Shown piece by piece: positions 1 through 8,897 of a DNA stretch of 34,868 nucleotides. The position numbers and the translations under genes were made by a program. Position 1 is the first letter of the stretch, and the number at the start of each line of letters is the position of its first letter. Origin of the DNA: an uncultured Lachnospiraceae bacterium (GTDB lineage: Bacteria > Bacillota > Clostridia > Lachnospirales > Lachnospiraceae); contig CAJUGG010000104.1 of NCBI GenBank assembly GCA_910585995.1, positions 1 through 34,868 on the forward strand, written 5' to 3'. Under the pieces are notes generated by a model. It had not been told where the DNA came from. It saw only the letters and a program-made list of their open reading frames with translations, and did not search any database.

Positions 1-173
1 AGAGAATTTTCAGCCACTAAAGTGTCAGAAAATCCTCCCTCGGCTTGTCCGGTCTGTTGCTGTTTTTTTAAGTTCCGCAACTCCCCTCCCAAGCCCCCGC
101 ACTAAGAGAATTTTCAGCTACTAAAGTGTCTGTAAATCCTCCCTCGGCTTGTCCGGTCTGTTGCTGTTTTTTG
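1..173. repeat. Tandem copy of a roughly 104-bp dispersed repeat
   Basis: Bases 1–69 recur at 105–173 with about three substitutions plus a length change in the T run, so the repeat period is 104 bases. One full unit is 70–173, and the window edge cuts the neighbouring unit. A third, diverged copy lies at 25336–25440; it aligns almost without gaps and shares blocks such as TTCCGCA, CTCCCCTCCCAA, TTGTCCG and TGCTGTTT. On the minus strand the unit supplies the last roughly 30 codons and the stop of the trmK-like gene. The repeat has no recognisable transposase and I cannot name its family. The match between copies is seen directly; its origin is unknown. Confidence 0.75.
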
Positions 174-877
174 TGCGATTCGCCCATCGCGCGAATCTTT
201 TCTATCGTTGTCATGATGCGAGCCGTCTCTTTTTTTACCTCCTGCATACGCGCAGAGCCTTCCTGGGCGCTTTGAAGGAGTCTGTCCTGAATCTTTTGCA
301 TCTCACCATATTTTTTCTCCAGATAGCCAAACAGCACCTCTGGCGTCCTTTGCAGGCTTGTCCTGCCATAATACCATTCTTCCTGGGCATACGCCTGATC
401 CTGACCGGGAACTGCTTTCATCATCGGATAGTATTTTCCGTCTTCTACCACGATATCTTCCACCAGGATACGATACTGATGCTCCCACAGCCACTGACGC
501 ACCAGATGGATATCTGACTGTGGTTGTAAGATCAATTCTTTGACAGATGCCAGACAGTGAGCGCCTCCCTCCAAGATCCGCACAGTCAGGATACCGCCCA
601 TCCCGGCGATCAGCACGCTCTCTGCCTCATCTTCTCTAAGCTTCTCAAGCCCATCGGAGAGCCGGGTCTTGATATATGTAGTCAGTCCATATGTCTCGAT
701 ATGTTCTTTTGCCCGTGCAAGGGGACCTGGATTTATGTCCATAGCCAGTGCAGAAGGTATCTTCCCTTCCCGCACCAGAAATATGGGAATATAGCCATGA
801 TCTGTCCCCACATCCGCCAGCCGGTTCTCCTCTGTCACCAGAGAAGCCAGCTTTTGCATTCTCTTAGATAACTGCAT
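68..877 (-). CDS. trmK: tRNA (adenine22-N1)-methyltransferase, TrmK family
   Basis: TrmK uses S-adenosylmethionine to methylate N1 of adenine 22 in tRNA. The 269-residue product begins MQLSKRMQKLASLV and carries the SAM-binding segment LADVGTDHGYIPIFL at about residues 20–34, then AGMGG at about 91–95, both typical of the DUF633/TrmK family. The gene starts 4 bases after the rpoD stop, as in many Firmicutes where rpoD and trmK are adjacent. The family is usually about 225–240 residues. The extra C-terminal tail here, from about KKQQQTGQAEGG onward, is encoded by the dispersed repeat at 1–173. The tail is therefore probably a recent read-through extension rather than a working domain. Confidence 0.9.
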   Translation of the reverse strand: MQLSKRMQKLASLVTEENRLADVGTDHGYIPIFLVREGKIPSALAMDINPGPLARAKEHIETYGLTTYIKTRLSDGLEKLREDEAESVLIAGMGGILTVRILEGGAHCLASVKELILQPQSDIHLVRQWLWEHQYRILVEDIVVEDGKYYPMMKAVPGQDQAYAQEEWYYGRTSLQRTPEVLFGYLEKKYGEMQKIQDRLLQSAQEGSARMQEVKKETARIMTTIEKIRAMGESHKKQQQTGQAEGGFTDTLVAENSLSAGAWEGSCGT

Positions 878-881
878 GGGA

Positions 882-1985
882 TTAATCCAGGAAATCTTTC
901 AGCTTCCGGCTGCGGCTTGGATGGCGAAGCTTTCTTAAAGCCTTTGCTTCGATCTGACGGATGCGCTCACGGGTTACATTAAATTCTTTGCCCACTTCTT
1001 CCAAAGTGCGTGCCCGTCCGTCATCCAGTCCAAAACGCAGGCGGAGTACCTTTTGTTCACGCTCGGTCAAAGTGCCAAGCACCTCCACCAACTGCTCTTT
1101 TAACAGCGTAAAAGCAGCAGCCTCCGCCGGCACCGGTACATTGTCATCCTGGATAAAATCTCCCAGATGACTGTCTTCTTCCTCACCGATTGGAGTCTCC
1201 AATGATACCGGCTCCTGAGAGATCTTTAAGATCTCCCGTACTCGTTCCACCGGCATATTCATCTCTACCGCGATCTCTTCCGGCTGAGGCTCTCTGCCCA
1301 ATTCCTGCAAAAGCTGCCTCGACACCCGGATTAATTTATTGATCGTCTCCACCATATGCACCGGAATCCGAATCGTCCTGGCCTGGTCCGCGATCGCCCT
1401 TGTAATCGCCTGGCGAATCCACCAGGTAGCATAGGTACTGAATTTATACCCTTTGCGGTAGTCAAATTTTTCCACTGCTTTGATCAGTCCCAGATTTCCT
1501 TCCTGAATCAGATCCAAAAACAACATCCCGCGGCCCACATAGCGTTTGGCAATGCTGACCACCAGACGCAGATTGGCCTCTGCCAGGCGTTTTTTGGCAT
1601 CCTCGTCTCCAAGCTCCATCCGTTTCGCCAGTTCGATCTCCTCTTCTGCGCTCAGAAGAGGCACTTTGCCTATCTCTTTCAGATACATACGAACCGGGTC
1701 CTCGATGCTGACACCATCAGGAACAGACAAGTCGATCTGCTCCACGTCCACGTCGTCATCATCGCTTAAGATGATACTGCTGTCATCGTCGTCGTCCGTG
1801 ATGCGAAGCACATCAATATTATTCTGCTCAAGAAAATCTAGAATCTTTTCAAATTTCTCTGCATCCAGCTCCATATCGTTGAAAAAATCACTGATTTCCT
1901 GATACTCCAGCACATTTTTCTTCTTTTTTGCAATCGAAAGCAGTTCTTTCAACTTATCACTGAATTTTACTACATTTTCTTCCAT
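882..1985 (-). CDS. rpoD: RNA polymerase primary sigma factor (RpoD/SigA)
   Basis: This is the housekeeping sigma factor that directs RNA polymerase to -35/-10 promoters. It has an acidic N-terminal segment with a run of aspartates. The sigma-70 core follows (region 2 with DLIQEGNLGLIKAVEKFDY and YATWWIRQAITRAI), and the product ends in the region 4 helix-turn-helix (TLEEVGKEFNVTRERIRQIE). An upstream in-frame ATG at 2003 would add six residues, but the ATG at 1985 has a GGAAGGA ribosome site about 7 bases away while the 2003 ATG has none nearby, so I chose 1985 (367 residues). It follows dnaG by 37 bases, the classic macromolecular-synthesis arrangement. Confidence 0.97.
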   Translation of the reverse strand: MEENVVKFSDKLKELLSIAKKKKNVLEYQEISDFFNDMELDAEKFEKILDFLEQNNIDVLRITDDDDDSSIILSDDDDVDVEQIDLSVPDGVSIEDPVRMYLKEIGKVPLLSAEEEIELAKRMELGDEDAKKRLAEANLRLVVSIAKRYVGRGMLFLDLIQEGNLGLIKAVEKFDYRKGYKFSTYATWWIRQAITRAIADQARTIRIPVHMVETINKLIRVSRQLLQELGREPQPEEIAVEMNMPVERVREILKISQEPVSLETPIGEEEDSHLGDFIQDDNVPVPAEAAAFTLLKEQLVEVLGTLTEREQKVLRLRFGLDDGRARTLEEVGKEFNVTRERIRQIEAKALRKLRHPSRSRKLKDFLD

Positions 1986-2022
1986 ACTGGTTCTTCCTTC
2001 CATAATTGTTCATATTTTATCC

Positions 2023-3792
2023 TTAATCCAAAGAAATATGCAATTTCTCCATTTCCCGGCGTTTCTGTATGATTTTTTGGAGCATTTCCATGTCATTGGG
2101 GTCCATATGCTTCGTCTGCCAGGCAATATGGTTTTGTTTCACTCGCAGTATCGTCTCCTGAAGTGCCTTTTCTTCCTCTTCCCGGCCGGACATCACAGGA
2201 AGCGCTCCTCCAAGCATTGCTGACACTTTCTTTTGCTCCTCATCCTCTGTAAAATACTGAAACAAAGCGGCCGGATGAAACTGTCCTTTAGCCTTTTGTT
2301 CCTCTAAAAGTTTCGCCACTTTTTGACAAAGCGGATCTGTAAATTCCTCCGGACTCACATATCTGCGAACCACAGAGAACATGTGTTCTTCTAAGCTCAT
2401 CCAGGTAATCAACAGCTGCTGAGACGAAAGACCTGCATCTTCTAGTCTCTTTTTCTGACGCACCGGCTGTATGGGAGCGGGTGCCCGTGTCAGGCCTCCC
2501 AGCCTCTTTCCTGTCTGAGCAACCAGATCTAGGAGTTCCTCATATCTCAGATGATACCTTTTCGCCGCCGCCTGTACATAATTATTTCGCTCGATTCCCT
2601 GCTCATACGTTAAAAGCTTCTCTGCCAGCGCTTTAAAAAATGCGGTCTTGCTCTCCGGCTCCTCAAAGTCATACTGCCGCTCCATCATCCGAAGCTCAAA
2701 AGAAAAACTGCTTTCGGCTTCGTCCATTCGCTTTTGAAAGCTTTCGGCTCCCATGGCTTTGACAAATTCATCTGGGTCTTTATAAGGCTCCATATTGATA
2801 ATCTTAGCAGTCAGTCCTGCATCTCTTAAGATGGGGATCGCCCGCTGGGCTGCACGCACACCTGCCTCATCACTGTCATAAGTCAACAGCACTTCATTGG
2901 TGTAGCGCTTAAGAATCACCGACTGCTGTACCGTAAAAGCCGTTCCCAGCGAAGCAACTGCCTGTGAAAATCCCGCCTGGTGCATCGCAATCACATCCAT
3001 ATAACCCTCACACAAGATGATATTCGGCTTTCGGCTCAGTCTGGCCAGATTCAGCCCATACAGATTCCTGCTTTTGTCAAATACTTTGGTCTCTGGTGAA
3101 TTAAGATATTTGGGCTTGCCCTCTCCCATTACCCGGCCGCCAAAACCAATAACCCGGTTACGGGAATCCATAATTGGAAAGATCACCCTGTTCCAAAATT
3201 TATCATACATCCCCCTTTTTTCATCCACCTGCATCAGCCCGGATTCTTTTAAAAGCTGATCCGAATATCCTTTGCTCTTCAGATAGCGGTACAGGCTGTT
3301 GCTGTACTGGTCTGCATAACCAAGGCCAAATTTCTGAATCGTCTCCATACAAAGCTGCCGGCCAAGCAGATAATCCAGCCCTTTTTTTCCCGCAGGCTGC
3401 CGTAAGGTATAATAGTAATATTTTGCTGCAAGCTTATTCATCTCCATAATCTGTGCTTTAATGTCCGCCTGTTGCTTTGCCTCTTTCGAACTCTCCCTCT
3501 CAGGGAGTGCAATCCCCGCCCGGTCTGCCAATACTTTCATGGCTTCCGGAAATGTCAGATTCTCATATTCCATGACAAATTTAAAGACATCTCCGCCCGC
3601 ACCACAGCTAAAACAGTGATAGATCTGGCGCGACTGGTTCACAGACATGGAGGGATTACGGTCATTGTGAAAGGGACAGACCCCCACATAATTGCTGCCC
3701 TTTCTCTGCAATTTGAGATAACCAGAGATTACATCCACGATATCACTTCTGGAACGGACCTCTTCCACAAGATCCTGCGAATAAAAACCCAT
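2023..3792 (-). CDS. dnaG: DNA primase DnaG
   Basis: DnaG synthesises RNA primers for replication at the fork together with DnaB helicase. The 589-residue product has the N-terminal CHC2 zinc finger (CPFHNDRNPSM, then CFSCGAGGDVF), the primase core, and a TOPRIM domain with ILCEGYMDVIAMHQAGF and LLTYDSDEAG, whose acidic residues bind metal. The C-terminal part (from about residue 440) would be the helicase-binding region and is less conserved. The length fits the family. It lies between the dGTPase-like gene (17 bases upstream) and rpoD, in the same leftward operon. Confidence 0.97.
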   Translation of the reverse strand: MGFYSQDLVEEVRSRSDIVDVISGYLKLQRKGSNYVGVCPFHNDRNPSMSVNQSRQIYHCFSCGAGGDVFKFVMEYENLTFPEAMKVLADRAGIALPERESSKEAKQQADIKAQIMEMNKLAAKYYYYTLRQPAGKKGLDYLLGRQLCMETIQKFGLGYADQYSNSLYRYLKSKGYSDQLLKESGLMQVDEKRGMYDKFWNRVIFPIMDSRNRVIGFGGRVMGEGKPKYLNSPETKVFDKSRNLYGLNLARLSRKPNIILCEGYMDVIAMHQAGFSQAVASLGTAFTVQQSVILKRYTNEVLLTYDSDEAGVRAAQRAIPILRDAGLTAKIINMEPYKDPDEFVKAMGAESFQKRMDEAESSFSFELRMMERQYDFEEPESKTAFFKALAEKLLTYEQGIERNNYVQAAAKRYHLRYEELLDLVAQTGKRLGGLTRAPAPIQPVRQKKRLEDAGLSSQQLLITWMSLEEHMFSVVRRYVSPEEFTDPLCQKVAKLLEEQKAKGQFHPAALFQYFTEDEEQKKVSAMLGGALPVMSGREEEEKALQETILRVKQNHIAWQTKHMDPNDMEMLQKIIQKRREMEKLHISLD

Positions 3793-3809
3793 AGCTCACC
3801 TGATTCCTG

Positions 3810-4817
3810 TCAAGATTTCCAGGAATCTGGTATAAAAAATTCCTGAAATTTAGATATAGCATATTGATCTGTCATCCCTGCAATATAATCGCAGACGCTT
3901 CGCTCTTGTGTCTCACCGGTATACCACATCCGTTCCACATACTCATTAGGCAAAAGCTCCGGATGCTCCATATAATATAAAAACAGTTCTTTTACAATAT
4001 TCTCTGCCTTTTTTTCTTCTCCTTTTGCCTTGGTATTGGTATATACATTTTCAAACATATACCTGCGCATCCCCATAAATGCATATTCCACCTCTTCTGA
4101 CATGCGAATATCCGGCTTGTCAAGACTTTGCTCCACAATATCATGAATCATGGTATTGAGCCGCTCTCTGGTGGAATGTCCCAGGATATCAGTGTAAGCC
4201 CTGGGAAGATCAATCTCCCGGATGATCCCGCCTCGTATGGCGTCGTCCACATCATGGTTGATATAAGCGATCTTATCTGAATATCGGACAATCCTGCCCT
4301 CTAAAGTCGCCGCCTTTCCTGTCATCTGATGGTTTAAGATCCCGTCCCGCACTTCCCAAGTGAGATTTAATCCCATACCACTTTTCTCTAAGCGCTCCAC
4401 GATACGCACGCTCTGTTTATAATGAGCAAACCCCTCGCTGCAGATATGATTCAGCGCACGCTCTCCGGCATGTCCAAAAGGCGTATGCCCAAGGTCGTGT
4501 CCCAAAGCGATCGCCTCTGTCAGATCCTCATTGAGCCGAAGTGCCCTCGCGATCGTCCGGGCATTTTGTGCCACCTCCAGCGTATGCGTCAGACGGGTCC
4601 GATAGTGATCTCCTTTGGGCGTTAAAAACACCTGTGTCTTATGTTTTAACCTCCGAAAAGCCTTGCAGTGGAGGATCCGGTCCCGATCCCTCTGATAAAC
4701 CGGACGGATATCACAGGGAATCTCCTCTTTGTCTCTTCCCTTTGACTCCATACTAAGCGCCGCGTAAGGACTTAGATACTCCTTTTCAAAGAGTTCTGTC
4801 TTTTCCCGGATGGTCAT
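3810..4817 (-). CDS. dGTPase-like HD-domain triphosphohydrolase
   Basis: This family hydrolyses dNTPs, typically dGTP, to the nucleoside and tripolyphosphate. The 335-residue product has the HD-superfamily metal ligands in order: RLTHTLEVAQNARTIAR, then ALGHDLGHTPFGHAGE, with a later SDKIAYINHDVDDA segment supplying the last aspartate. It matches the shorter 'dGTPase-like type 2' group found just upstream of dnaG in many Clostridia. Its start overlaps the end of the DUF5662 gene by 32 bases, consistent with coupled translation in the operon. Substrate preference cannot be read from the sequence. Confidence 0.92.
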   Translation of the reverse strand: MTIREKTELFEKEYLSPYAALSMESKGRDKEEIPCDIRPVYQRDRDRILHCKAFRRLKHKTQVFLTPKGDHYRTRLTHTLEVAQNARTIARALRLNEDLTEAIALGHDLGHTPFGHAGERALNHICSEGFAHYKQSVRIVERLEKSGMGLNLTWEVRDGILNHQMTGKAATLEGRIVRYSDKIAYINHDVDDAIRGGIIREIDLPRAYTDILGHSTRERLNTMIHDIVEQSLDKPDIRMSEEVEYAFMGMRRYMFENVYTNTKAKGEEKKAENIVKELFLYYMEHPELLPNEYVERMWYTGETQERSVCDYIAGMTDQYAISKFQEFFIPDSWKS

Positions 4818-5400
4818 GCACTCCCCCCTTTTTCTTCCATTTTCTAAGCTTTGGATACTCTTTTTTTCCTATCATGTATTTTTTCATAAAACGAAATGTA
4901 AATTCCTCTCCCTTTTCATCTAACATATGCAGCATATATTCCAAAAGAGTTCTCGTCTCCTCGTGGATCAGATAGCTTCCTTTGCCTTTTTCATAGTAAG
5001 CAAGGGGTGAATGATGGGTATATTTTTTCCCTTCATACACTTTTGATGCAGCGATGCGGTCCATAATCATCTCGTTAAAATACCGCATGGGCATCTTCAT
5101 CCCTGCCATACAGCGTTTAGGCTTCAGACTGTAGTCAATCCAGTATTCATAGTGGTGCTTATTTCTCCCTTTATGATGCAGCCAGGCTGCAGAATATCCT
5201 TTATCTTCCCGTTCTGCATTGTTGGGACTTTGAAACCCCTGATAATATTTGCAGCCCTGCCAAAATTCTGCCGGCGTATACTTGGACAGGTCATGCGTCA
5301 GTCCCTGCCAGTACATCCCCACCTTAAAACAATGCCGCGCCACCATCACTTTGTGTTCCGTAATGGTATAAAAATGCTTCCATATATTAATCAGTTTCAT
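4786..5400 (-). CDS. DUF5662 family protein
   Basis: The 204-residue product is of unknown function. It matches the DUF5662 pattern known to me from Firmicutes and phages: HxxxV...C, then a WQGLTHDLSKYTPAEFW segment, then a WLHHKGRNKHHYEYW segment. The spaced histidines and aspartates (HDLSK, HHKGRNKHH) look like an HD-type metal site, so a metal-dependent hydrolase is possible but this is inference. It has no signal peptide or membrane segment. It overlaps the upstream GH13-like gene by 14 bases and the downstream dGTPase-like gene by 32 bases, which places it firmly in the operon. Confidence 0.8.
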   Translation of the reverse strand: MKLINIWKHFYTITEHKVMVARHCFKVGMYWQGLTHDLSKYTPAEFWQGCKYYQGFQSPNNAEREDKGYSAAWLHHKGRNKHHYEYWIDYSLKPKRCMAGMKMPMRYFNEMIMDRIAASKVYEGKKYTHHSPLAYYEKGKGSYLIHEETRTLLEYMLHMLDEKGEEFTFRFMKKYMIGKKEYPKLRKWKKKGGVHDHPGKDRTL

Positions 5401-7234
5401 CTCTTTTACCTGCCAATATCATAATTGTCCGGGGCGGAACTTTCGCCATCTTCTGATCTTCCAAAAGAGGCTCCTCTCCATCTTGATAAAATACGCTTTC
5501 TTCTCTCATAGTATCCGCCTTCACATGCCACCGTTCCCCACAAGACAGCGTCGGAAGCGCCAGCTCATGTTCTACCATATGCATGTTATAGAGCACATAG
5601 CACGTCTCTTCTCCTGTATAGCAGCCTGCATAGAGAATCCCCATCTGCCGGTTGTAATGTTCAAATTCTCCATACCACGCTTTTTTTCCATGATAAGACA
5701 AATCCGGCATCCCTTTCGACAGGTAATCCCTCATCCTGTATTCTTCGCGCCGCCCAAAAGCTGCTGAGCGTTTTCGAAACAAAATCGCCTCCCGCACAAA
5801 ATCCGTCAGTCTTTTATCTTCTTTTTTGCGGCTCCACTGAATCCAGGACAGTTCATTGTCCTGACACCAGACATTGTTGTTGCCCTGCTGCGAATTTCCC
5901 ATCTCATCTCCGCCATAGATCGCTGGAACTCCCTGGGAGAGTAAAAGCAAAAGAAATGCGTTGCGAATCTGCCGTCTGCGAAGCTTTTTAAGCCCTTTGG
6001 ATACTTCTAAGCCCTCTTCTCCATAATTGCAACTGTAATTATAATCACAGCCGTCCCGGTTGTCCTCTCCATTGGCCTCATTGTGCTTGATATCAAAAGA
6101 GACCATATCCTGAAACGTAAATCCATTGTGTCCGGCCATATAGTTAATCACTGCCTGCTGCTTCGGATTGCGGCGGATACACTCCGCCATCGGCGAGAGC
6201 ATCCCTTCCTCCCCTTTTAAAAAGCGCCGTGCCTTTTGCAGAAAATCTTCATGATATTCTGCCAGTCTGCGCTCTGCCGGATAATAATCTGCTTCATAGA
6301 TCTTTGAGAGTGGAAAATACTCACTCATGATCTTGATCCCTGACAGATGCGGGTCGGTTGCCAATACCTGAACCACACTCTCCTGGCTGTTCACATGGAC
6401 CCCATCAATATGATATTCCGATACCCAGTATCGGATACAGTCCATAATCAGATGTGGGCTGGTCTTTTCTGGAAAATAAAACTCCAGAATCAGTTCCATG
6501 CCATTTTTATGTAGCTCCCTTACCAGTTCTTTTAATTCTCTTACAGGATTCCCTGTCGCACTGTAAGAAGCCTTAGGGGCAAAATAATACGCGCTCCCAT
6601 ATCCCCAGTAATTCAACCGCTCTCCACTGTCTTTTCTAAGCGGCATATGCTTTTTATGAGGTGCCTCTTTTTCCAGCTCTCCAAACTCATACACCGGCAG
6701 CAGTTCCAACTGATTGATCCCCAGGCTCTTTAAATAAGGAATCTTTTCCTTCACACCGGCAAATGTACCCGGACGGCGCACTTTTGCCGACGCATCCATC
6801 GTAAACCCCCGTACATGCGTCACATATAAAATGCACTCCTCATAAGGAATCGCAGGCGGCTTATCCCCCTGCCATGAAAAACGCTCTGTAACAAAGCCAG
6901 ACCAAAGCATATTCGGCTTGTCCACACAGGTTCCCCAGATCTCTCTCCCCCTTAGCGATCTTGTATACGGGTCCACCATAGCAGCTCCGTCGATCCAATA
7001 ATTATACTCATATTCTTTTACAGGAAACTGCTCAATCTGCATAGCATAGATATCCCCAAAGCGCATCTCTTCCGTAAAAGGTATCTTCACTGCGATCTCT
7101 TTCGTATCCTTTTGATATAAAAGCAGACTGCACTCCTTCCCATCCCTCACCACTACCGCAAAATTGATGTCTTTTCCTGTTCTTGTCACTCCCAAATAAG
7201 CCGGATTTCCAGCCCCAATGCGATAATCAAACAT
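5387..7234 (-). CDS. GH13 glycogen-debranching-like protein with lost catalytic residues
   Basis: The 615-residue product follows the GlgX/isoamylase layout: an N-terminal CBM48-like beta domain (about residues 10–100), then a GH13 barrel. The YWGYGSAYYFAP segment (about 209–220) and DIKHNEANGEDNRDG (about 381–395) are clearly from that family. The catalytic motifs are altered. Region I reads ELILEFYFPE where DVVxNH is expected. Region II reads DGVHVNS (277–283) where DGFRFDL is expected, so the nucleophile aspartate is Asn282 and the arginine is His280. Region IV reads GHNG with Asn370 in place of aspartate. The acid/base Glu305 remains. It should be inactive as a hydrolase, yet the frame is intact and full-length. 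A carbohydrate-binding or regulatory role is inference. It is the first gene of the dnaG–rpoD operon. Confidence 0.8.
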   Translation of the reverse strand: MFDYRIGAGNPAYLGVTRTGKDINFAVVVRDGKECSLLLYQKDTKEIAVKIPFTEEMRFGDIYAMQIEQFPVKEYEYNYWIDGAAMVDPYTRSLRGREIWGTCVDKPNMLWSGFVTERFSWQGDKPPAIPYEECILYVTHVRGFTMDASAKVRRPGTFAGVKEKIPYLKSLGINQLELLPVYEFGELEKEAPHKKHMPLRKDSGERLNYWGYGSAYYFAPKASYSATGNPVRELKELVRELHKNGMELILEFYFPEKTSPHLIMDCIRYWVSEYHIDGVHVNSQESVVQVLATDPHLSGIKIMSEYFPLSKIYEADYYPAERRLAEYHEDFLQKARRFLKGEEGMLSPMAECIRRNPKQQAVINYMAGHNGFTFQDMVSFDIKHNEANGEDNRDGCDYNYSCNYGEEGLEVSKGLKKLRRRQIRNAFLLLLLSQGVPAIYGGDEMGNSQQGNNNVWCQDNELSWIQWSRKKEDKRLTDFVREAILFRKRSAAFGRREEYRMRDYLSKGMPDLSYHGKKAWYGEFEHYNRQMGILYAGCYTGEETCYVLYNMHMVEHELALPTLSCGERWHVKADTMREESVFYQDGEEPLLEDQKMAKVPPRTIMILAGKRDETD

Positions 7235-7282
7235 ATTTTACCTTTTCCCTTCAGCAATCGACACTTAACCCAATTATAAGGT

Positions 7283-7311
7283 ATTATAACACCAAGAGCT
7301 TTTTTTGGCAA
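7283..7311 (-). promoter_or_regulatory. Sigma-A promoter of the GH13-like–dnaG–rpoD operon
   Basis: On the minus strand the -35 TTGCCA (7311–7306) is followed after 17 bases by a consensus -10 TATAAT (7288–7283), preceded by a TG-type extension. A second TATAAT-like hexamer lies about 10 bases downstream. The leader to the start codon at 7234 is about 40 bases. No other candidate this good was found between this point and rpoD, though internal promoters inside genes were not searched thoroughly. Confidence 0.7.
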
Positions 7312-7323
7312 TCCATTTGCGCA

Positions 7324-7359
7324 CAAAAAAACGCAGTTCCGAATTTTGTCGAACCTGCG
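7324..7359 (-). terminator. Intrinsic terminator after moaC
   Basis: On the minus strand the arms CGCAGGTTCG (7359–7350) and CGGAACTGCG (7341–7332) form a 10-bp stem with one mismatch and one G·U pair around an 8-base loop, followed by a run of seven T (7331–7325). It lies 55 bases beyond the moaC stop and just upstream of the next promoter, so it separates the molybdopterin operon from the dnaG–rpoD operon. Confidence 0.8.
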
Positions 7360-7414
7360 CTCTTTTGTTCTGTTCATGGCAACAGACACCTTACCATATA
7401 TGGATTCTGCTGTG

Positions 7415-7906
7415 TCAGTGGGGCTCGCGTCTGGAAGGATTTTCCACCACTCCGCTTTTCCCTCCGGTCTTTTTGCACAGATAGATCTCTCCAATCTCCA
7501 TAGACTTGTCCAACGCCTTACACATATCATACACCGTCAGAAGTGCAACGCTGACCCCCGTCAGTGCTTCCATCTCCACACCGGTCTTTCCGGTCACTTT
7601 CACGGTACAATAGCAGTAGACTGTCCGCTCCTCAGGAACCATCTCAAATCGAATCCGGCAGTTGGTAATCGGCAGAATATGACACATAGGGATCAGATCT
7701 GCTGTCCTCTTAGCCCCCATAATCCCTGCGGTTGTAGCCACCCCAAGTACATCTCCTTTTCCAATCTTGCCCTGTTCAATGGCATCATAGACCGCCTGAC
7801 TCACTACGATCTTTCCCGCAGCAGTCGCTTCTCTGACGGTATCCTGCTTGTCTGTCACGTCTACCATGACCGCTTTTCCATGTTCGTCAAAATGAGTTAA
7901 TTCCAT
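7415..7906 (-). CDS. moaC: Cyclic pyranopterin monophosphate synthase MoaC
   Basis: MoaC converts the MoaA product, 3',8-cyclo-7,8-dihydro-GTP, to cyclic pyranopterin monophosphate, the first stable molybdopterin intermediate. The 163-residue product has the family motifs MVDVTDKQDTVREA near the N-terminus, AGIMGAKRTADLIPMCHILP (substrate pocket) and VEMEALTGVSVALLTVYDMC. It is last in the operon MOSC–mogA–moaC, 30 bases after mogA. moaA, which makes its substrate, lies 2.6 kb to the right on the other strand. Confidence 0.97.
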   Translation of the reverse strand: MELTHFDEHGKAVMVDVTDKQDTVREATAAGKIVVSQAVYDAIEQGKIGKGDVLGVATTAGIMGAKRTADLIPMCHILPITNCRIRFEMVPEERTVYCYCTVKVTGKTGVEMEALTGVSVALLTVYDMCKALDKSMEIGEIYLCKKTGGKSGVVENPSRREPH

Positions 7907-7936
7907 CTTTTCCCCCCGCAGACATCCTGCCTTGTC

Positions 7937-8425
7937 TTATTTTCTTGCACAGTCAGAAGCCTTTCCTAAGAGGATCGCCAGTCCATGTCCAAGCGCAGGC
8001 ATAATATATTCTAAACTCTCCCTCACAGCTTTGGGGCTGCCGGGAAGATTGATGATCAGTGTGGATTTGCGAATCCCTGCCGCTGCCCGGCTCAACATGG
8101 CTCTTGGTGTGATCGTCATGCTGTAAGCACGAATCGCCTCCGGGATCCCCGGCACAACCCGCTCTGTAATATCTGCGGTCGCTTCCGGCATACAGTCACG
8201 CGGAGAAAATCCAGTCCCTCCTGTAGTCAACAGCAAGTCTGCAATCCCTTCATCTGCAATGCGCGCCATCTCCTTTGCAAGCATCTCTCTGTCGTCCGGC
8301 AGCAGAATCTGATGCACCACTTCATAACCATGTTGTTCTAAGATCTTTTGAATCACCGGACCACTTACATCTTCTCTCTGTCCTGCATATCCAGAGTCGC
8401 TGGATGTGATAATCGCCGCTCTCAT
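7937..8425 (-). CDS. mog: Molybdopterin adenylyltransferase MogA/MoaB
   Basis: This enzyme adenylylates molybdopterin before molybdate insertion by MoeA. The 162-residue single-domain MoCF protein has the TTGGTGFSPRDCMPEAT motif at about residues 66–82 and LPGSPKAVRESLEYIMPAL at about 126–144, both part of the molybdopterin-binding fold. It starts two bases before the MOSC stop region, so the genes are effectively contiguous. The family names MogA and MoaB are used interchangeably for this type in Firmicutes; the catalytic activity is inferred from the family. Confidence 0.93.
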   Translation of the reverse strand: MRAAIITSSDSGYAGQREDVSGPVIQKILEQHGYEVVHQILLPDDREMLAKEMARIADEGIADLLLTTGGTGFSPRDCMPEATADITERVVPGIPEAIRAYSMTITPRAMLSRAAAGIRKSTLIINLPGSPKAVRESLEYIMPALGHGLAILLGKASDCARK

Positions 8426-8426
8426 C

Positions 8427-8861
8427 CTATCCCTCCATCACGTCAATGGTATCGCCTTCCGAGATCACTCCCCCATGCAGTACACGGGTAAAGATCCCCT
8501 CTCTTGGCATAATACAATCCCCCATAATCTTGTAGATCTCACAACCGCTGTGGCACTGTTTTCCAATCTGTGTCACTTCTAAGATCACTTCGCCAGACAC
8601 CAGCTTCGTCCCCACAGGCAGTGTTCTGCAGTCAATCCCTTCCACGATCAGATTCTCTCCAAAAGCCCCTTCCTGTACAGGTGCTCCCTTTGCCTTAAAG
8701 TCCTCGATCTTCTCATAGGATAAAAGGCTGACCTGCCGATGCCATTTTCCAGCGTGTGCGTCATTCTCCAGACCAAAGTCCTTGATCACTTTGGCAGAAT
8801 GAACATTCACCTTCTGTGTCCCCTTTTTCACACTGATATTGACCGCTTTGATCTTCCCCAT
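8427..8861 (-). CDS. MOSC domain protein
   Basis: The 144-residue single-domain MOSC protein belongs to the superfamily containing the C-terminal domain of Moco sulfurase and YiiM-type proteins. The N-terminal half shows GLENDAHAGKWHRQVSLLS and GAFGENLIVEG. The C-terminal half holds the cysteine-bearing segment IGKQCHSGCEIYKIMGDC, whose cysteines are candidates for sulfur carriage. Stand-alone MOSC genes next to moaC and mogA are common in Clostridia. A role in handling or sulfurating molybdenum cofactor fits the nearby aldehyde oxidoreductase locus but is inference. A GGAGGAGAG ribosome site precedes the ATG. Confidence 0.92.
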   Translation of the reverse strand: MGKIKAVNISVKKGTQKVNVHSAKVIKDFGLENDAHAGKWHRQVSLLSYEKIEDFKAKGAPVQEGAFGENLIVEGIDCRTLPVGTKLVSGEVILEVTQIGKQCHSGCEIYKIMGDCIMPREGIFTRVLHGGVISEGDTIDVMEG

Positions 8862-8897
8862 TTTACTCTCCTCCGATTCCTGTATTTCTTATCTTTT

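Noticed and set aside
1..173. CRISPR array from the repeated sequence at the left edge
   Set aside because: The repeat has two direct units of about 104 bases without unique spacers, and a third copy is diverged and 25 kb away.
7186..7530. 114-codon minus-strand open frame between the GH13-like gene and moaC
   Set aside because: It overlaps the end of moaC and the terminator at 7324–7359, and its product has no family features.
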